Source: Pseudomonas xantholysinigenes
GTDB taxonomy: Bacteria; Pseudomonadota; Gammaproteobacteria; Pseudomonadales; Pseudomonadaceae
NCBI RefSeq assembly: GCF_014268885.2
Contig: NZ_CP077095.1
Coordinates: forward strand, 2,919,501 to 2,983,500
DNA: 64,000 bases
Direction of reading: 5' to 3'
Shown here: one piece after another, positions 32,758 through 40,023 of the stretch
Layout: each line of letters opens with the position of its first letter
How positions within the stretch are numbered: position 1 is the stretch's first letter
The notes under the pieces: model-generated
What the model saw: the letters and a program-made list of their open reading frames with translations, nothing else
The model's database searches: none
What the model was told of the DNA's origin: nothing
Program-made: the position numbers and the translations under genes

Positions 32758-34047
32758 CTAGAAGATCGAGAAGTTGTAGCTGACGATGACCCGGGTCTCA
32801 TCCATGTCACGCGCCCACTTCTCGTAGTTGCTGCGGTAGGTGGAGTTGCGCAGGCGCACGCTGACATCCTTGAAGGTGCCGCTCTGTACCTGGTACTTGA
32901 GTTCGCTGTCGCGTTCCCATTCCTTGCCTTCGGCGTTGCTGCCCGGAACCTTGATGTTGTCACCGTTGATGTAACGGGTGAAGAAGGTCAGGCCTGGCAC
33001 GCCGAGGGCCTTGAAGTCGTAATCGTAACGCAACTGCCAGGAGCGCTCCTGGGCGGCGGCGAAGTCGTTGACCTGGGCATAGTTGACCAGGTAAGGATTG
33101 GTGCCATCGAGGTACGGCATGGCGCTGTCGCCATACATGCGCTGCCAGCCAGCGCTGAACTTGTGACCGCCCAGGCTGTAGCCGAGCATGCCGCTGAACG
33201 CGCGGTGGTCGATCTGGCCGGCACGGGCATTGCCGATATCGTCGCTCTTGATCACCCGCAGGTCAGCCGACAGGGTGCCGACCTGCAAGGGTTGGCTGGC
33301 GACCAGGCCCAGGAAGTGCTGGCGGTAGATGTTCTCCAGCTTCGAGACCTGGTACTGGGCACTGACGCGCTCGTTGAACCGGTAATCGACGCCCGCCAGA
33401 TCGAAATGGTCGGCTTCGATGTCGCAGGCGTAGCGCTTGTTCTTGCAATGGACACGAATGTCCTGGCGGTCGGTGGAGTCCCGCGCGGTGTACTGGTTCA
33501 GACGCGCCAGGGTGAACTTAAGGTCGCGCACTTCCTCGGACGTCAGCCAGGCGCCATGGAACATGGTCGGCAACAGGCGACCGTCGTTGTATTTGAGCAG
33601 CGGTACATCCGGCATCATCGAGCCGTACTTGAATACGGTCTCGGACACCTTGACCTTGCCGGCGATTCCCATCTTGGCGTACTGGTCGGCGGAATGTCGC
33701 GGGTCGTGGCCGGAGGACGGCAACAAGCCACTGTTACTGTCGGCCGGGCTCGAATCCAGTTTGAAACCGACCATGCCCAGGGCATCGACGCCAAAACCTA
33801 CCGGCCCCTGGGTATAACCGGACTGTACATTGAGGATGAGCCCCTGGGCCCATTCTTCGCGCTTCGACGCGCCTTGGCTGGCACTGCTGTGGCCATCGCG
33901 AAAATCCCGGTTGAAATAGACATTGCGTGCTTCGATCTTGGCACTGCTGTCTTCAAGAAAACCGGCAGCCTGGGCGTTGACACCGACACACAGGAAGAAC
34001 AGGCCGGCAACTCGGCGCCCGGGGGCGAGGGGAAAAGGGGCAAACAT
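32758..34047 (-). CDS. OprD-family outer-membrane porin
   Basis: A 429-residue substrate-specific porin. A signal peptide (about residues 1-27, ending VNAQAAG) is followed by FLEDSSAKIEARNVYFNRDF, the usual OprD N-terminus, and by SGYTQGPVGFGVDALGMVG. The C-terminus ends in aromatic strand residues YNFSIF. It should form a monomeric beta-barrel channel for small organic acids or amino acids. The chosen ATG gives a normal signal peptide; earlier ATGs would add 12-35 hydrophilic residues. The ribosome site is weak. It is upstream of and co-directional with cobF, but the 155-base gap leaves co-transcription uncertain. Confidence 0.9.
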   Translation of the reverse strand: MFAPFPLAPGRRVAGLFFLCVGVNAQAAGFLEDSSAKIEARNVYFNRDFRDGHSSASQGASKREEWAQGLILNVQSGYTQGPVGFGVDALGMVGFKLDSSPADSNSGLLPSSGHDPRHSADQYAKMGIAGKVKVSETVFKYGSMMPDVPLLKYNDGRLLPTMFHGAWLTSEEVRDLKFTLARLNQYTARDSTDRQDIRVHCKNKRYACDIEADHFDLAGVDYRFNERVSAQYQVSKLENIYRQHFLGLVASQPLQVGTLSADLRVIKSDDIGNARAGQIDHRAFSGMLGYSLGGHKFSAGWQRMYGDSAMPYLDGTNPYLVNYAQVNDFAAAQERSWQLRYDYDFKALGVPGLTFFTRYINGDNIKVPGSNAEGKEWERDSELKYQVQSGTFKDVSVRLRNSTYRSNYEKWARDMDETRVIVSYNFSIF

Positions 34048-34405
34048 GCGAACAAAACATCCAAGAGAAGGGCAAAAAATCATCCGGGCAATCGAATGCG
34101 CCGGCACTACAGGACAGGCAAAGACACTTCGACCATCATCCATAATTTTCACCCAGGGCCTCTAGCGCACGCCATGGGACCATGGTCTAAGCCCACAGGC
34201 AGATGCCCCGCCGGGAAAGTTCGGATACCGCGCTAAAAGCCGGTAAAGTTCCCGGCTTATTGATTGAAAGTTTGCTGTTTACCCCCTGGCGGGCGATGTC
34301 TACACTGACACTCAGCGAACAGCTATACCCACCCGAGTGGCCGGCGTTTAGTCCAGTTTGATGTTCGTCACGTCATGCCACCGCAGACTTACAGGAGTGA
34401 TGACA
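34048..34405. other. Divergent promoter region, oprD-type / mvaT-type
   Basis: No gene is supported here. There is a CCATGGGACCATGG repeat at about 34174-34187 and a sigma70-like promoter for the MvaT-family gene (listed separately). A CCGGGAAAGTTCG / AAGTTCCCGG pair at about 34211-34255 could fold. Confidence 0.5.
34278..34306 (+). promoter_or_regulatory. Sigma70-like promoter of the MvaT-family gene
   Basis: TTTACC and TACACT are separated by exactly 17 bases, close to the sigma70 consensus, and point toward the nucleoid protein gene 100 bases downstream. Confidence 0.5.
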
Positions 34406-34765
34406 GTGTCCAGACTTGCAGAGTTTCGTGCTGCCGAAAAAGCGCTTCAAGAACAGATGGCACAACTGGAGGCGCTGAAAAAGGATGCCGGCCTTAAACG
34501 CGAAATCGAATTCGAGCAGAAACTAGTCGGCCTGATGAAAAGCTACGACAAGAGCCTGCGCGACATCATCGCCATTCTCGACCCCAAGGCCACCCAGCGC
34601 GCCCCCGCCGTCGCCGCCAAGCAGCAGCGCCGGCCACGGGTGGTGAAGGTCTACGAGAACCCACACACCGGCGAGCTGATCGAGACCAAGGGCGGTAACC
34701 ACCGTGGATTGAAGGCGTGGAAGGAACAGTACGGCGCGCAGACGGTGGATTCCTGGGTGCGCTGA
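34406..34765 (+). CDS. turB: MvaT/MvaU-family H-NS-like nucleoid protein
   Basis: A 119-residue xenogeneic silencer. The N-terminal coiled coil (LAEFRAAEKALQEQMAQLEAL, shown here in part: AEKALQEQMAQLEAL) and KREIEFEQKLVGLMKSYDKS oligomerise. The C-terminal domain with NPHTGELIETKGGNHRGLKAWK (cited as GELIETKGGNHRGL) contains the AT-hook-like R-G-N minor-groove loop that binds AT-rich DNA. The start is GTG: AGGAG lies eight bases before it, whereas the ATG two codons earlier is too close. By position beside gloA it matches what I remember as TurB of P. putida; the symbol rests on memory, the family call does not. Confidence 0.85.
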   Translation: MSRLAEFRAAEKALQEQMAQLEALKKDAGLKREIEFEQKLVGLMKSYDKSLRDIIAILDPKATQRAPAVAAKQQRRPRVVKVYENPHTGELIETKGGNHRGLKAWKEQYGAQTVDSWVR

Positions 34766-34876
34766 TGAAACCTCGACACCCGCTTCACACTTTTTTCACA
34801 AGCACTGGCTCAGTATCGAACCAGCTAAAGGACTAGCGACCCCATCACGCGCCCGCACATGCGGGCCTCTAATTCC

Positions 34877-34908
34877 AGCGCCCCGCCCTCGTGCGGGGCG
34901 CTTTCATT
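34877..34908 (+). terminator. Rho-independent terminator
   Basis: A perfect 10-bp stem, AGCGCCCCGC with GCGGGGCGCT, and a 6-base loop are followed by TTCATTT. It ends the MvaT-family transcript. A smaller hairpin, CCCGCACATGCGGG, lies just upstream at about 34852-34865. Confidence 0.8.
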
Positions 34909-34973
34909 TGCGCTGCCGGCTGACTGCCGTATCATGGCCCGTCTGTTCAAAGGCCCTGATTCTGGAGTACCCC

Positions 34974-35501
34974 ATGAGCCTGCACGATCTGCAAACCCTG
35001 CCCGGCGTCACCGCCCAGCCAGACACCGCCACCGCCCAGTTCGTCTTCAACCACACCATGCTGCGGGTCAAGGACATCGAGAAGTCGCTGGACTTCTACA
35101 CCCGCGTATTGGGCTTTCGCCTGGTGGACAAGCGCGATTTCCCCGAGGCCGCATTCAGCCTGTACTTCCTGGCCCTGGTCGATCCGACGCAGATCCCAGC
35201 CGACGATGCCGCACGTCACCAGTGGATGAAGTCGATCCCCGGCGTGCTCGAACTGACCCACAACCATGGTACCGAGAACGACCCGGCATTCGCCTACCAC
35301 AACGGCAACACCGACCCACGCGGCTTCGGCCATATCTGCATTTCGGTGCCGGACGTGCGTGAGGCCTGCGCGCGCTTCGAAGCACTGGAGGTACCGTTCC
35401 AGAAGCGCCTGCAGGACGGCCGCATGAATCACCTGGCCTTCGTCAAGGACCCGGACGGCTACTGGGTCGAAGTGATCCAGCCGACCGATCTCAAAAGCTG
35501 A
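34974..35501 (+). CDS. gloA: Lactoylglutathione lyase (glyoxalase I)
   Basis: Converts the methylglyoxal-glutathione hemithioacetal to S-lactoylglutathione in the cytoplasm. The 175-residue length with an N-terminal extension matches the zinc-type enzyme of pseudomonads and eukaryotes. NHTMLRVKDIEKSLDFYTRVLGF is the first glyoxalase block (cited as NHTMLRVKD), ELTHNHGTE carries a metal-binding Glu, GFGHICISVPD the His, and the final ligand Glu is in DGYWVEVIQP. GGAG lies seven bases before the ATG. It is monocistronic after a strong terminator. Confidence 0.95.
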   Translation: MSLHDLQTLPGVTAQPDTATAQFVFNHTMLRVKDIEKSLDFYTRVLGFRLVDKRDFPEAAFSLYFLALVDPTQIPADDAARHQWMKSIPGVLELTHNHGTENDPAFAYHNGNTDPRGFGHICISVPDVREACARFEALEVPFQKRLQDGRMNHLAFVKDPDGYWVEVIQPTDLKS

Positions 35502-35596
35502 CTCCGCGCTTCACGCTCGTCGGGCCGGGAACTACCGGCCCCTCGCTGTGGTATATGGAAGTAACGGTTCTTCCCAGCCACAGCGAGGACAGGACG

Positions 35597-35839
35597 ATGC
35601 AATCCCTCCACTGTGAATACCGCGACCACCACATCACCGCCAGCGTGATGCCTCACCCCGACTCTCCCCTGCCCTATGCGGCCGGCTGCCTGATCACCGA
35701 TCCACAGGGCCATACCAGCAAGCGCATGGCGATGCCGATGAAGTTTTTCTCCGACCTGGACAACGCCCAGCATGTCTCCCTGGCCCATGGCCGGGCGCTG
35801 GTCGACCAGCAGTTGGACCAGGGGCACAAGACGTTCTAG
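35597..35839 (+). CDS. Conserved hypothetical protein, 80 residues
   Basis: A small soluble protein I do not recognise. It contains YRDHHITASVMPHPDSPLPYAAGCLI in the first half (cited as YRDHHITASVMP) and MKFFSDLDNAQHVSLAHGRALVDQ in the second (cited as FFSDLDNAQHVSLAHG). There is no signal peptide or membrane helix. AGGA precedes the ATG by six bases. The gene stands alone between gloA and a dispersed repeat. Its compact sequence with many His residues and regular codon use argues that it is real; the function is unknown. Confidence 0.65.
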   Translation: MQSLHCEYRDHHITASVMPHPDSPLPYAAGCLITDPQGHTSKRMAMPMKFFSDLDNAQHVSLAHGRALVDQQLDQGHKTF

Positions 35840-35859
35840 ATGCAAGGCCCCAAATCACG

Positions 35860-35940
35860 GCAGGAGGTCGCCCAACCCTTTCGGGCTGCGCTATAGCGCA
35901 GGGAACCACTTTCCTGTGGGAGCGGGCTTGCCCGCGAAGC
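35860..35940 (+). repeat. 65-bp dispersed repeat, copy B, joined to a REP unit
   Basis: GCAGGAGGTCGCCCAACCCT, then GGGCTGCGCTATAGCGCAGG, GAACCAC and CCTGTGGGAGC repeat the copies at 19351 and 39843 in the reverse orientation. It continues directly into GGGCTTGCCCGCGAAGC, the common REP word. Confidence 0.7.
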
Positions 35941-35963
35941 AAGCGACGCGGCAGGAAATTTTG

Positions 35964-36785
35964 CTAAATATCCCGGGCGTACGCCACAGCAGCCGCCACC
36001 TGCTCAGCGCTGGGCCGCACGCCGGTATACAACACGAACTGCTCAAGCGCCTGCAGGGCAATCACCTCCAGCCCAGTGATAACCGGCTTGCCCAGTGCTT
36101 CGGCGGCGCGGATCAACGGCGTGCGCGCCGGCATTGCCACCACGTCGAACACCCGCTCGGCCGCAGCGATGGCCGTCTCGGCGAAAGCCAGCTGCTGCGC
36201 CTCGGGCCCGCCGGCCATACCGATCGGCGTGACATTGATCAGCATCGGCGGGCACAGATCGCCAAGCTCTGGCAGCCAGCGATAGCCGCAGACATCCGCC
36301 AACTGACGCCCGGCCTGCTCGTTGCGCGCGACAATGGTGCCATCGGCAAACCCAGCATCGCGCAAGGCACTGGCCACCGCCTTGGCCATGCCACCACTGC
36401 CACGCAGGACGAAGGCGGTCGCCGGATCGACCTGATGTTGCGCCAGCAATTGACGTACCGCCAGATAATCGGTGTTGTAGGCCTTGAGATGGCCATCGCG
36501 GTTGACCAGCGTGTTCACCGACTCGATGGCCGCCGCCGACGGATCGATTTCGTCCACCAGAGCCATGCAGGCTTCCTTGTACGGCATCGACACGCCGCAG
36601 CCGCGGATACCCAGGGCGCGGATGCCGGCCACCGCCGCCGGCAGGTCAGCGGTGGTCATGGCCTTGTAGTAATAATCCAGGCCCAGTTGCTGGTACAGAT
36701 GGTTGTGAAATCGTACGCCGAAGGTGCCGGGGCGACCGGCCAGGGAAATGCACAGGACTGTGTCTCGGTTGGGTGGAATACTCAT
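35964..36785 (-). CDS. Shikimate dehydrogenase-like paralogue
   Basis: A 273-residue member of the shikimate/quinate dehydrogenase superfamily. The catalytic Lys is in SMPYKEACM and Asp in AYNTDYLAVR, and the nucleotide loop is LRGSGGMAKAVASAL. The N-terminal substrate loop reads LAGRPGTFGVRFHNHLY, in which the two serines that bind the shikimate carboxylate in AroE are replaced by Gly/Thr, so the substrate may differ. There is no aro neighbour; gloA-side genes and a secreted-protein gene flank it. A third such gene, besides the aroE at 7893 and the expected housekeeping one, suggests specialised use. The reaction is not known. Confidence 0.82.
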   Translation of the reverse strand: MSIPPNRDTVLCISLAGRPGTFGVRFHNHLYQQLGLDYYYKAMTTADLPAAVAGIRALGIRGCGVSMPYKEACMALVDEIDPSAAAIESVNTLVNRDGHLKAYNTDYLAVRQLLAQHQVDPATAFVLRGSGGMAKAVASALRDAGFADGTIVARNEQAGRQLADVCGYRWLPELGDLCPPMLINVTPIGMAGGPEAQQLAFAETAIAAAERVFDVVAMPARTPLIRAAEALGKPVITGLEVIALQALEQFVLYTGVRPSAEQVAAAVAYARDI

Positions 36786-36947
36786 CGTGGCTCTCGCTGT
36801 CTTGGCTGAAACGATTGCGCCAGAGTAACAGACCCCGCCGTCGGTCGCCCCTTACACAACCTTTACCCTTGGCCTGCGCTCAGTTGCGCGGACTTGTGGT
36901 CATAGTAGTCAGGCCCCAAGCGTGGGGTTGTCTTGCGAGGTGTCAGC

Positions 36948-37295
36948 ATGAAACGTCTTCTCCCCGGTATCGCCTTGCTGGTTGGCGCGCTGGCCGTCAG
37001 TGGCCAGGCATCCGCCCACGGTGGCGGCTGGTACGGCCCGGGGCCGGTGATCGGCGCGGCCGTGGTCGGTGCCGTGGTGGGCGCCGCCGTGACCGGCGGG
37101 CATGACCGCACTGTCTACGTTGAGCGTCAACCGGCCTACTATGCGCCGCCACCCCCGGTGTATGTCCAGGCGCCACCGCCGCCGGCGTACTACCAACCCT
37201 ACGTGGTCGAGCGCTATGTGCCCGCGCCGCCACCGCCGGTGTATCGTCGCTATTACGGCCCGCCACCGGTCTACTACGGCCCACCGCGCTGGTAG
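36948..37295 (+). CDS. Pro/Tyr-rich secreted or envelope protein
   Basis: A 115-residue exported protein. The signal peptide ends SGQASAHGG. A Gly/Ala/Val segment (VIGAAVVGAVVGAAVTGG, about 28-45) looks like a glycine-zipper membrane stretch. The C-terminal 65 residues are low-complexity with repeats of YAPPPPVYVQ, APPPPAYYQ and PPPPVYRRYY ending in PPRW. Similar proteins occur across Pseudomonas near the cell envelope without a known role. GAGGT lies seven to eight bases before the ATG. There is no obvious partner gene; the upstream shikimate dehydrogenase paralogue is divergent. Confidence 0.75.
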   Translation: MKRLLPGIALLVGALAVSGQASAHGGGWYGPGPVIGAAVVGAVVGAAVTGGHDRTVYVERQPAYYAPPPPVYVQAPPPPAYYQPYVVERYVPAPPPPVYRRYYGPPPVYYGPPRW

Positions 37296-37326
37296 CGACA
37301 GGACTGGGGGCAGAGCCTGACCCGCC

Positions 37327-37354
37327 GCCAGCTTGACGTATACGTCAAGCTGGC
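37327..37354. promoter_or_regulatory. 28-bp perfect palindrome, LiuR-type operator
   Basis: The palindrome is centred between 37340 and 37341 with the core TTGACGTATACGTCAA. The left TTGACG could act as the -35 box, with TAGGTT 18 bases further as -10, the stretched spacing normal for MerR-regulated promoters. It lies 36 bases upstream of the MerR-family gene start, so autoregulation together with mvaB is likely. Confidence 0.75.
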
Positions 37355-37390
37355 ATTAGGTTAACGGCATTCCTTTGCCCGAGCCCGCGC

Positions 37391-37792
37391 ATGAGCAGCC
37401 AGACCTACAGCATCTCCGACCTGTCCCGCGAACTGGACATCACCACCCGCGCCATCCGCTTCTACGAGGAGCAAGGCTTGCTCAGCCCTGAGCGCAAGGG
37501 CCTGGAGCGCATTTATTCGGCGCGCGACAAAGTCACCCTCAAGCTGATCCTGCGCGGCAAGCGCATCGGTTTCTCGCTGGCCGAATGCCGCGAACTGATC
37601 GAACTCTACGACCCCAGCGGCGGCAACCAGAAGCAGCTGCACAGCATGCTCGCCAAGATCGCCGAACGCCGCGCCCAGCTCGAGCAGCAGATGCTCGATA
37701 TCCAACAGATGCACCTGGAGCTGGACACCGCCCAGGAGCGCTGCGAACAGGCCCTGGCCGCCACCTTGAACACACCGCACAACCACCGTTGA
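37391..37792 (+). CDS. liuR: MerR family regulator, LiuR-like
   Basis: A 133-residue regulator. The winged helix-turn-helix at residues 5-60 (SISDLSRELDITTRAIRFYEEQGLL, cited as LDITTRAIRFYEEQGLL) is typical MerR, followed by a long dimerisation helix (about 80-120). There are no cysteines arranged for metal binding. It sits 20 bases before HMG-CoA lyase and behind a palindrome like those described for LiuR, which represses branched-chain amino acid degradation genes in proteobacteria. The ligand is expected to be an isovalerate/leucine pathway CoA intermediate. The rest of the liu genes are not here, so control in trans is possible. Confidence 0.83.
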   Translation: MSSQTYSISDLSRELDITTRAIRFYEEQGLLSPERKGLERIYSARDKVTLKLILRGKRIGFSLAECRELIELYDPSGGNQKQLHSMLAKIAERRAQLEQQMLDIQQMHLELDTAQERCEQALAATLNTPHNHR

Positions 37793-37812
37793 TCCGTCAC
37801 AGGAAGCCCGCC

Positions 37813-38712
37813 ATGTCATTGCCCGAGAAAGTCCGCCTGGTCGAAGTCGGCCCGCGCGACGGCCTGCAGAACGAAGCCCAGCCCATCAGTGTCGCCGACA
37901 AGGTGCGCCTGGTGGACGACCTCAGCGAGGCGGGCCTGGCCTATATAGAAGTGGGCAGTTTCGTGTCGCCCAAATGGGTGCCGCAGATGGCGGGCTCCAG
38001 CGAGGTGTTCGCCGGCATTCGCCAACGCGAAGGTGTCACCTATGCAGCGCTGGCCCCCAACCTGCGCGGTTTCGACGACGCCCTCGCCGCCGGGGTCAAG
38101 GAAGTGGCGGTGTTCGCCGCCGCGTCGGAGTCCTTCTCCCAACGCAATATCAACTGCTCGATCAGCGAGAGCCTGAAGCGCTTCGAGCCGATCATGGAGG
38201 CGGCGCGCAAGCATGACATACGGGTGCGCGGCTATGTGTCCTGCGTGCTTGGCTGCCCCTATGAGGGGACTGTGCGCGCCGAACAGGTCGCACCAGTGGC
38301 CCGTGCCCTGCAGCAGATGGGCTGCTACGAAGTATCGCTGGGCGACACCATAGGCACCGGTACCGCGGGGGATACCCGCCGATTGTTCGAGATCGTCGCG
38401 GCACAGGTGCCCCGCGCGCAACTGGCCGGGCATTTCCACGATACCTACGGCCAGGCCCTGGCCAACGTCTACGCCAGCCTGCTCGAAGGGATCAGCGTGT
38501 TCGACAGCTCCGTGGCCGGCCTCGGCGGCTGCCCTTACGCCAAAGGCGCCACGGGCAACGTCGCCAGCGAAGATGTGGTGTACCTGATGCAAGGGCTGGG
38601 CATCGACACCGGAATCGACCTGGACCGCCTGATCGCCGCAGGCCTGCGCATCAGCGAGGTGCTCGGGCGCACCACCGGTTCGCGCGTGGCGCGCGCACGG
38701 ACCGCGCACTGA
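37813..38712 (+). CDS. mvaB: Hydroxymethylglutaryl-CoA lyase
   Basis: Splits HMG-CoA to acetoacetate and acetyl-CoA, the last step of leucine degradation. The 299-residue TIM-barrel enzyme shows VEVGPRDGLQNE at residues 10-21 (catalytic Arg-Asp), SCVLGCPYEG, the metal-binding GHFHDTYGQALAN and the signature Cys loop AGLGGCPYAKGATGN. AGGA precedes the ATG. It follows the LiuR-like gene closely and is probably co-transcribed with it from the palindromic promoter. The downstream gap holds the crcY RNA gene. Confidence 0.95.
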   Translation: MSLPEKVRLVEVGPRDGLQNEAQPISVADKVRLVDDLSEAGLAYIEVGSFVSPKWVPQMAGSSEVFAGIRQREGVTYAALAPNLRGFDDALAAGVKEVAVFAAASESFSQRNINCSISESLKRFEPIMEAARKHDIRVRGYVSCVLGCPYEGTVRAEQVAPVARALQQMGCYEVSLGDTIGTGTAGDTRRLFEIVAAQVPRAQLAGHFHDTYGQALANVYASLLEGISVFDSSVAGLGGCPYAKGATGNVASEDVVYLMQGLGIDTGIDLDRLIAAGLRISEVLGRTTGSRVARARTAH

Positions 38713-38744
38713 GTCATACGGCTGTCACACTGGTGTGGGTGGAG

Positions 38745-38785
38745 TGTTACCGCCTACACGCCGACCAGCGAAAAATCGGGTAACA
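38745..38785. promoter_or_regulatory. Candidate CbrB enhancer half-sites
   Basis: TGTTAC (38745-38750) and GTAACA (38780-38785) face each other about 85-120 bases upstream of the sigma54 promoter. Inverted TGTTAC/GTAACA half sites are what I recall for the activator CbrB; the spacing should be checked. Confidence 0.55.
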
Positions 38786-38867
38786 GGGAAACAAATCGAC
38801 AAAATTTCACGTGCCAGGATTTTCTACAAAATAGTTAAGCCGTTGTTTTTAAAGGATTTTAAAAAGT

Positions 38868-38884
38868 TGGCACGGCACCTGCTA
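38868..38884 (+). promoter_or_regulatory. Sigma54 (-24/-12) promoter of crcY
   Basis: TGGCACGGCACCTGCT keeps the invariant GG and GC exactly ten bases apart with TGGCAC and TGCT flanks. Transcription should begin near 38893-38895, directly before the A-rich RNA. Confidence 0.88.
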
Positions 38885-38893
38885 TATCTCTGG

Positions 38894-39251
38894 CATAACA
38901 AGAACAAAAAACGCGATACCCAATAAAAACAACAGAGAACGACTCTGACATAACAACAACAACACGGCAGAGGCGTAGCAAGCAGATTTTTTTGGAGTCG
39001 ACGTGCTTTCCAGGGGTGCAGGCCCCGCAGCCGGACACAGAACAATAAAACTACCTCCAAGGTAGCGGCAGTCCAGGTTGGATCACGTGCGATGAACGCA
39101 GGTCAGCGCTCAAAAAAATACGTTTGCTCTTGGCCCCGGTTAGGGGCCCCGCAACACCGAGGCAAGGCTGACAAAAACAATAACTGGCCCGTCTCCAATA
39201 ATAAGAAAAGAGCAAGCAACAACGCTTATGAGGGGAGCTTCGGCTCCCCTC
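38894..39251 (+). ncRNA. crcY: CrcY-type small RNA sequestering Hfq/Crc
   Basis: An untranslated region of about 360 bases between mvaB and an mgtC-like gene, exactly where crcY lies in P. putida. It is far more A-rich than its surroundings and carries repeated CA motifs of the AAnAAnAA type: ACAAGAACAAAAAAC, AATAAAAACAACAG, ATAACAACAACAACA, GAACAATAAAAC, GACAAAAACAATAAC, CCAATAATAAGAAAAG and CAAGCAACAACG. Such sites bind Hfq with Crc and titrate them, relieving catabolite repression when CbrAB senses poor carbon supply. Ends are estimated: 5' from the sigma54 promoter, 3' from the terminal hairpin. No credible reading frame exists inside. Confidence 0.9.
39230..39251. terminator. Hairpin ending crcY, overlapping the mgtC stop
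   Basis: GAGGGGAGC and GCTCCCCTC form a perfect 9-bp stem around a stable TTCG tetraloop. It overlaps the last codon of the convergent mgtC-like gene. No long T-run follows on either side, so efficiency is uncertain. Confidence 0.65.
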
Positions 39252-39777
39252 AGTGCTTCCTGCCCTCCTCCTCGCGCTTTTCCTCCTGCTCGTCCTCCAT
39301 CTTGTCCACCAGCAGCGGCATGCTTGCCAGCACCAGCAGCGCCAGCACGGTGCTGACCAGCGCGGTGGCCTCGCGGCCCATGCCGGCGGCGGTGCCGATC
39401 GCCGCAGTCATCCATAGCCCGGCAGCAGTGGTGAGCCCTTTCACATGACTGGTGTCCTGGCCGTTGCCCTTGAGGATAGTACCCGCACCGAGAAAACCGA
39501 TCCCGGCGACGATACCCTGGATCACTCGACTCAGCGCCTGCTCGTCGGCCCCGGCCATGCTGGGTGCCAGCACAAACAGCGCCGCCCCCATGGATACCAG
39601 CATGTGGGTGCGCACCCCAGCCGACTTGCCCTTGCTCTCGCGCTCGAAGCCCAACACCGCGCCCAGGATGGCGGCCATCAACAGGCGCACGAGGACACGC
39701 GTCACTTCACCTTCATCGGTGATATCGGCGAATTCGGCCTGGATCGCCGCCCCTATCGAATGCAGTAGCATTTCCAT
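39250..39777 (-). CDS. MgtC/SapB family membrane protein
   Basis: A 175-residue inner-membrane protein with about four helices. LGAVLGFERESKGKSAGVRTHMLVSMGAALF is the family core (cited as GFERESKGKSAGVRTH), followed by GIVAGIGFLGAGTILK and LWMTAAIGTAAGMG. It has a charged C-terminal tail of Lys/Glu. Short MgtC/SapB proteins lack the C-terminal regulatory domain of virulence-type MgtC; roles proposed for the family involve magnesium limitation or modulation of ATPase activity. AGGAGG lies five bases before the ATG. It converges with crcY, whose terminator overlaps its stop. Confidence 0.88.
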   Translation of the reverse strand: MEMLLHSIGAAIQAEFADITDEGEVTRVLVRLLMAAILGAVLGFERESKGKSAGVRTHMLVSMGAALFVLAPSMAGADEQALSRVIQGIVAGIGFLGAGTILKGNGQDTSHVKGLTTAAGLWMTAAIGTAAGMGREATALVSTVLALLVLASMPLLVDKMEDEQEEKREEEGRKH

Positions 39778-39842
39778 CCCGACCTCCTGCAACACTTGGA
39801 TGAACCACCAGGCGCCGCAGTGAATGATGCCACCGTGCCGCC

Positions 39843-39907
39843 CGCTCCCACAGGGATAATGTCTCCCTGTCCGACAGCGCAGCCCCAAAGGGCTGGGCGA
39901 TCTCCTA
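39843..39907 (-). repeat. 65-bp dispersed repeat, copy C
   Basis: CGCTCCCACAGGGATAATG, TCTCCCTG, CAGCGCAGCCCCAAAGGGCTG and GGCGATCTCCTA follow the same order as copy A at 19351, with scattered substitutions. Confidence 0.7.
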
Positions 39908-40023
39908 CACAGATGACCCTCCAGCAAGCCCCAAGTGCCCACGGCACCACCCAGCGCAACGATGCAGCATCTGCCACCGCGGCGCTGTCCACTCCTGTAA
40001 CCGCCACACAGGAGGTACTTGTC

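Noticed and set aside
32725..34236. Open frame of about 500 codons antisense to the OprD-type porin
   Set aside because: The minus strand has a signal peptide and OprD motifs; the plus-strand product has none.
38735..38926. Short plus-strand frame in the gap after mvaB
   Set aside because: It runs across the sigma54 promoter and into crcY; the product is Lys/Ile-rich simply because the DNA is A-rich.
39092..39448. Short frame across the 3' part of crcY
   Set aside because: Product is Ser-rich and low in complexity, overlaps the mgtC-like gene, and the region is explained by the sRNA.
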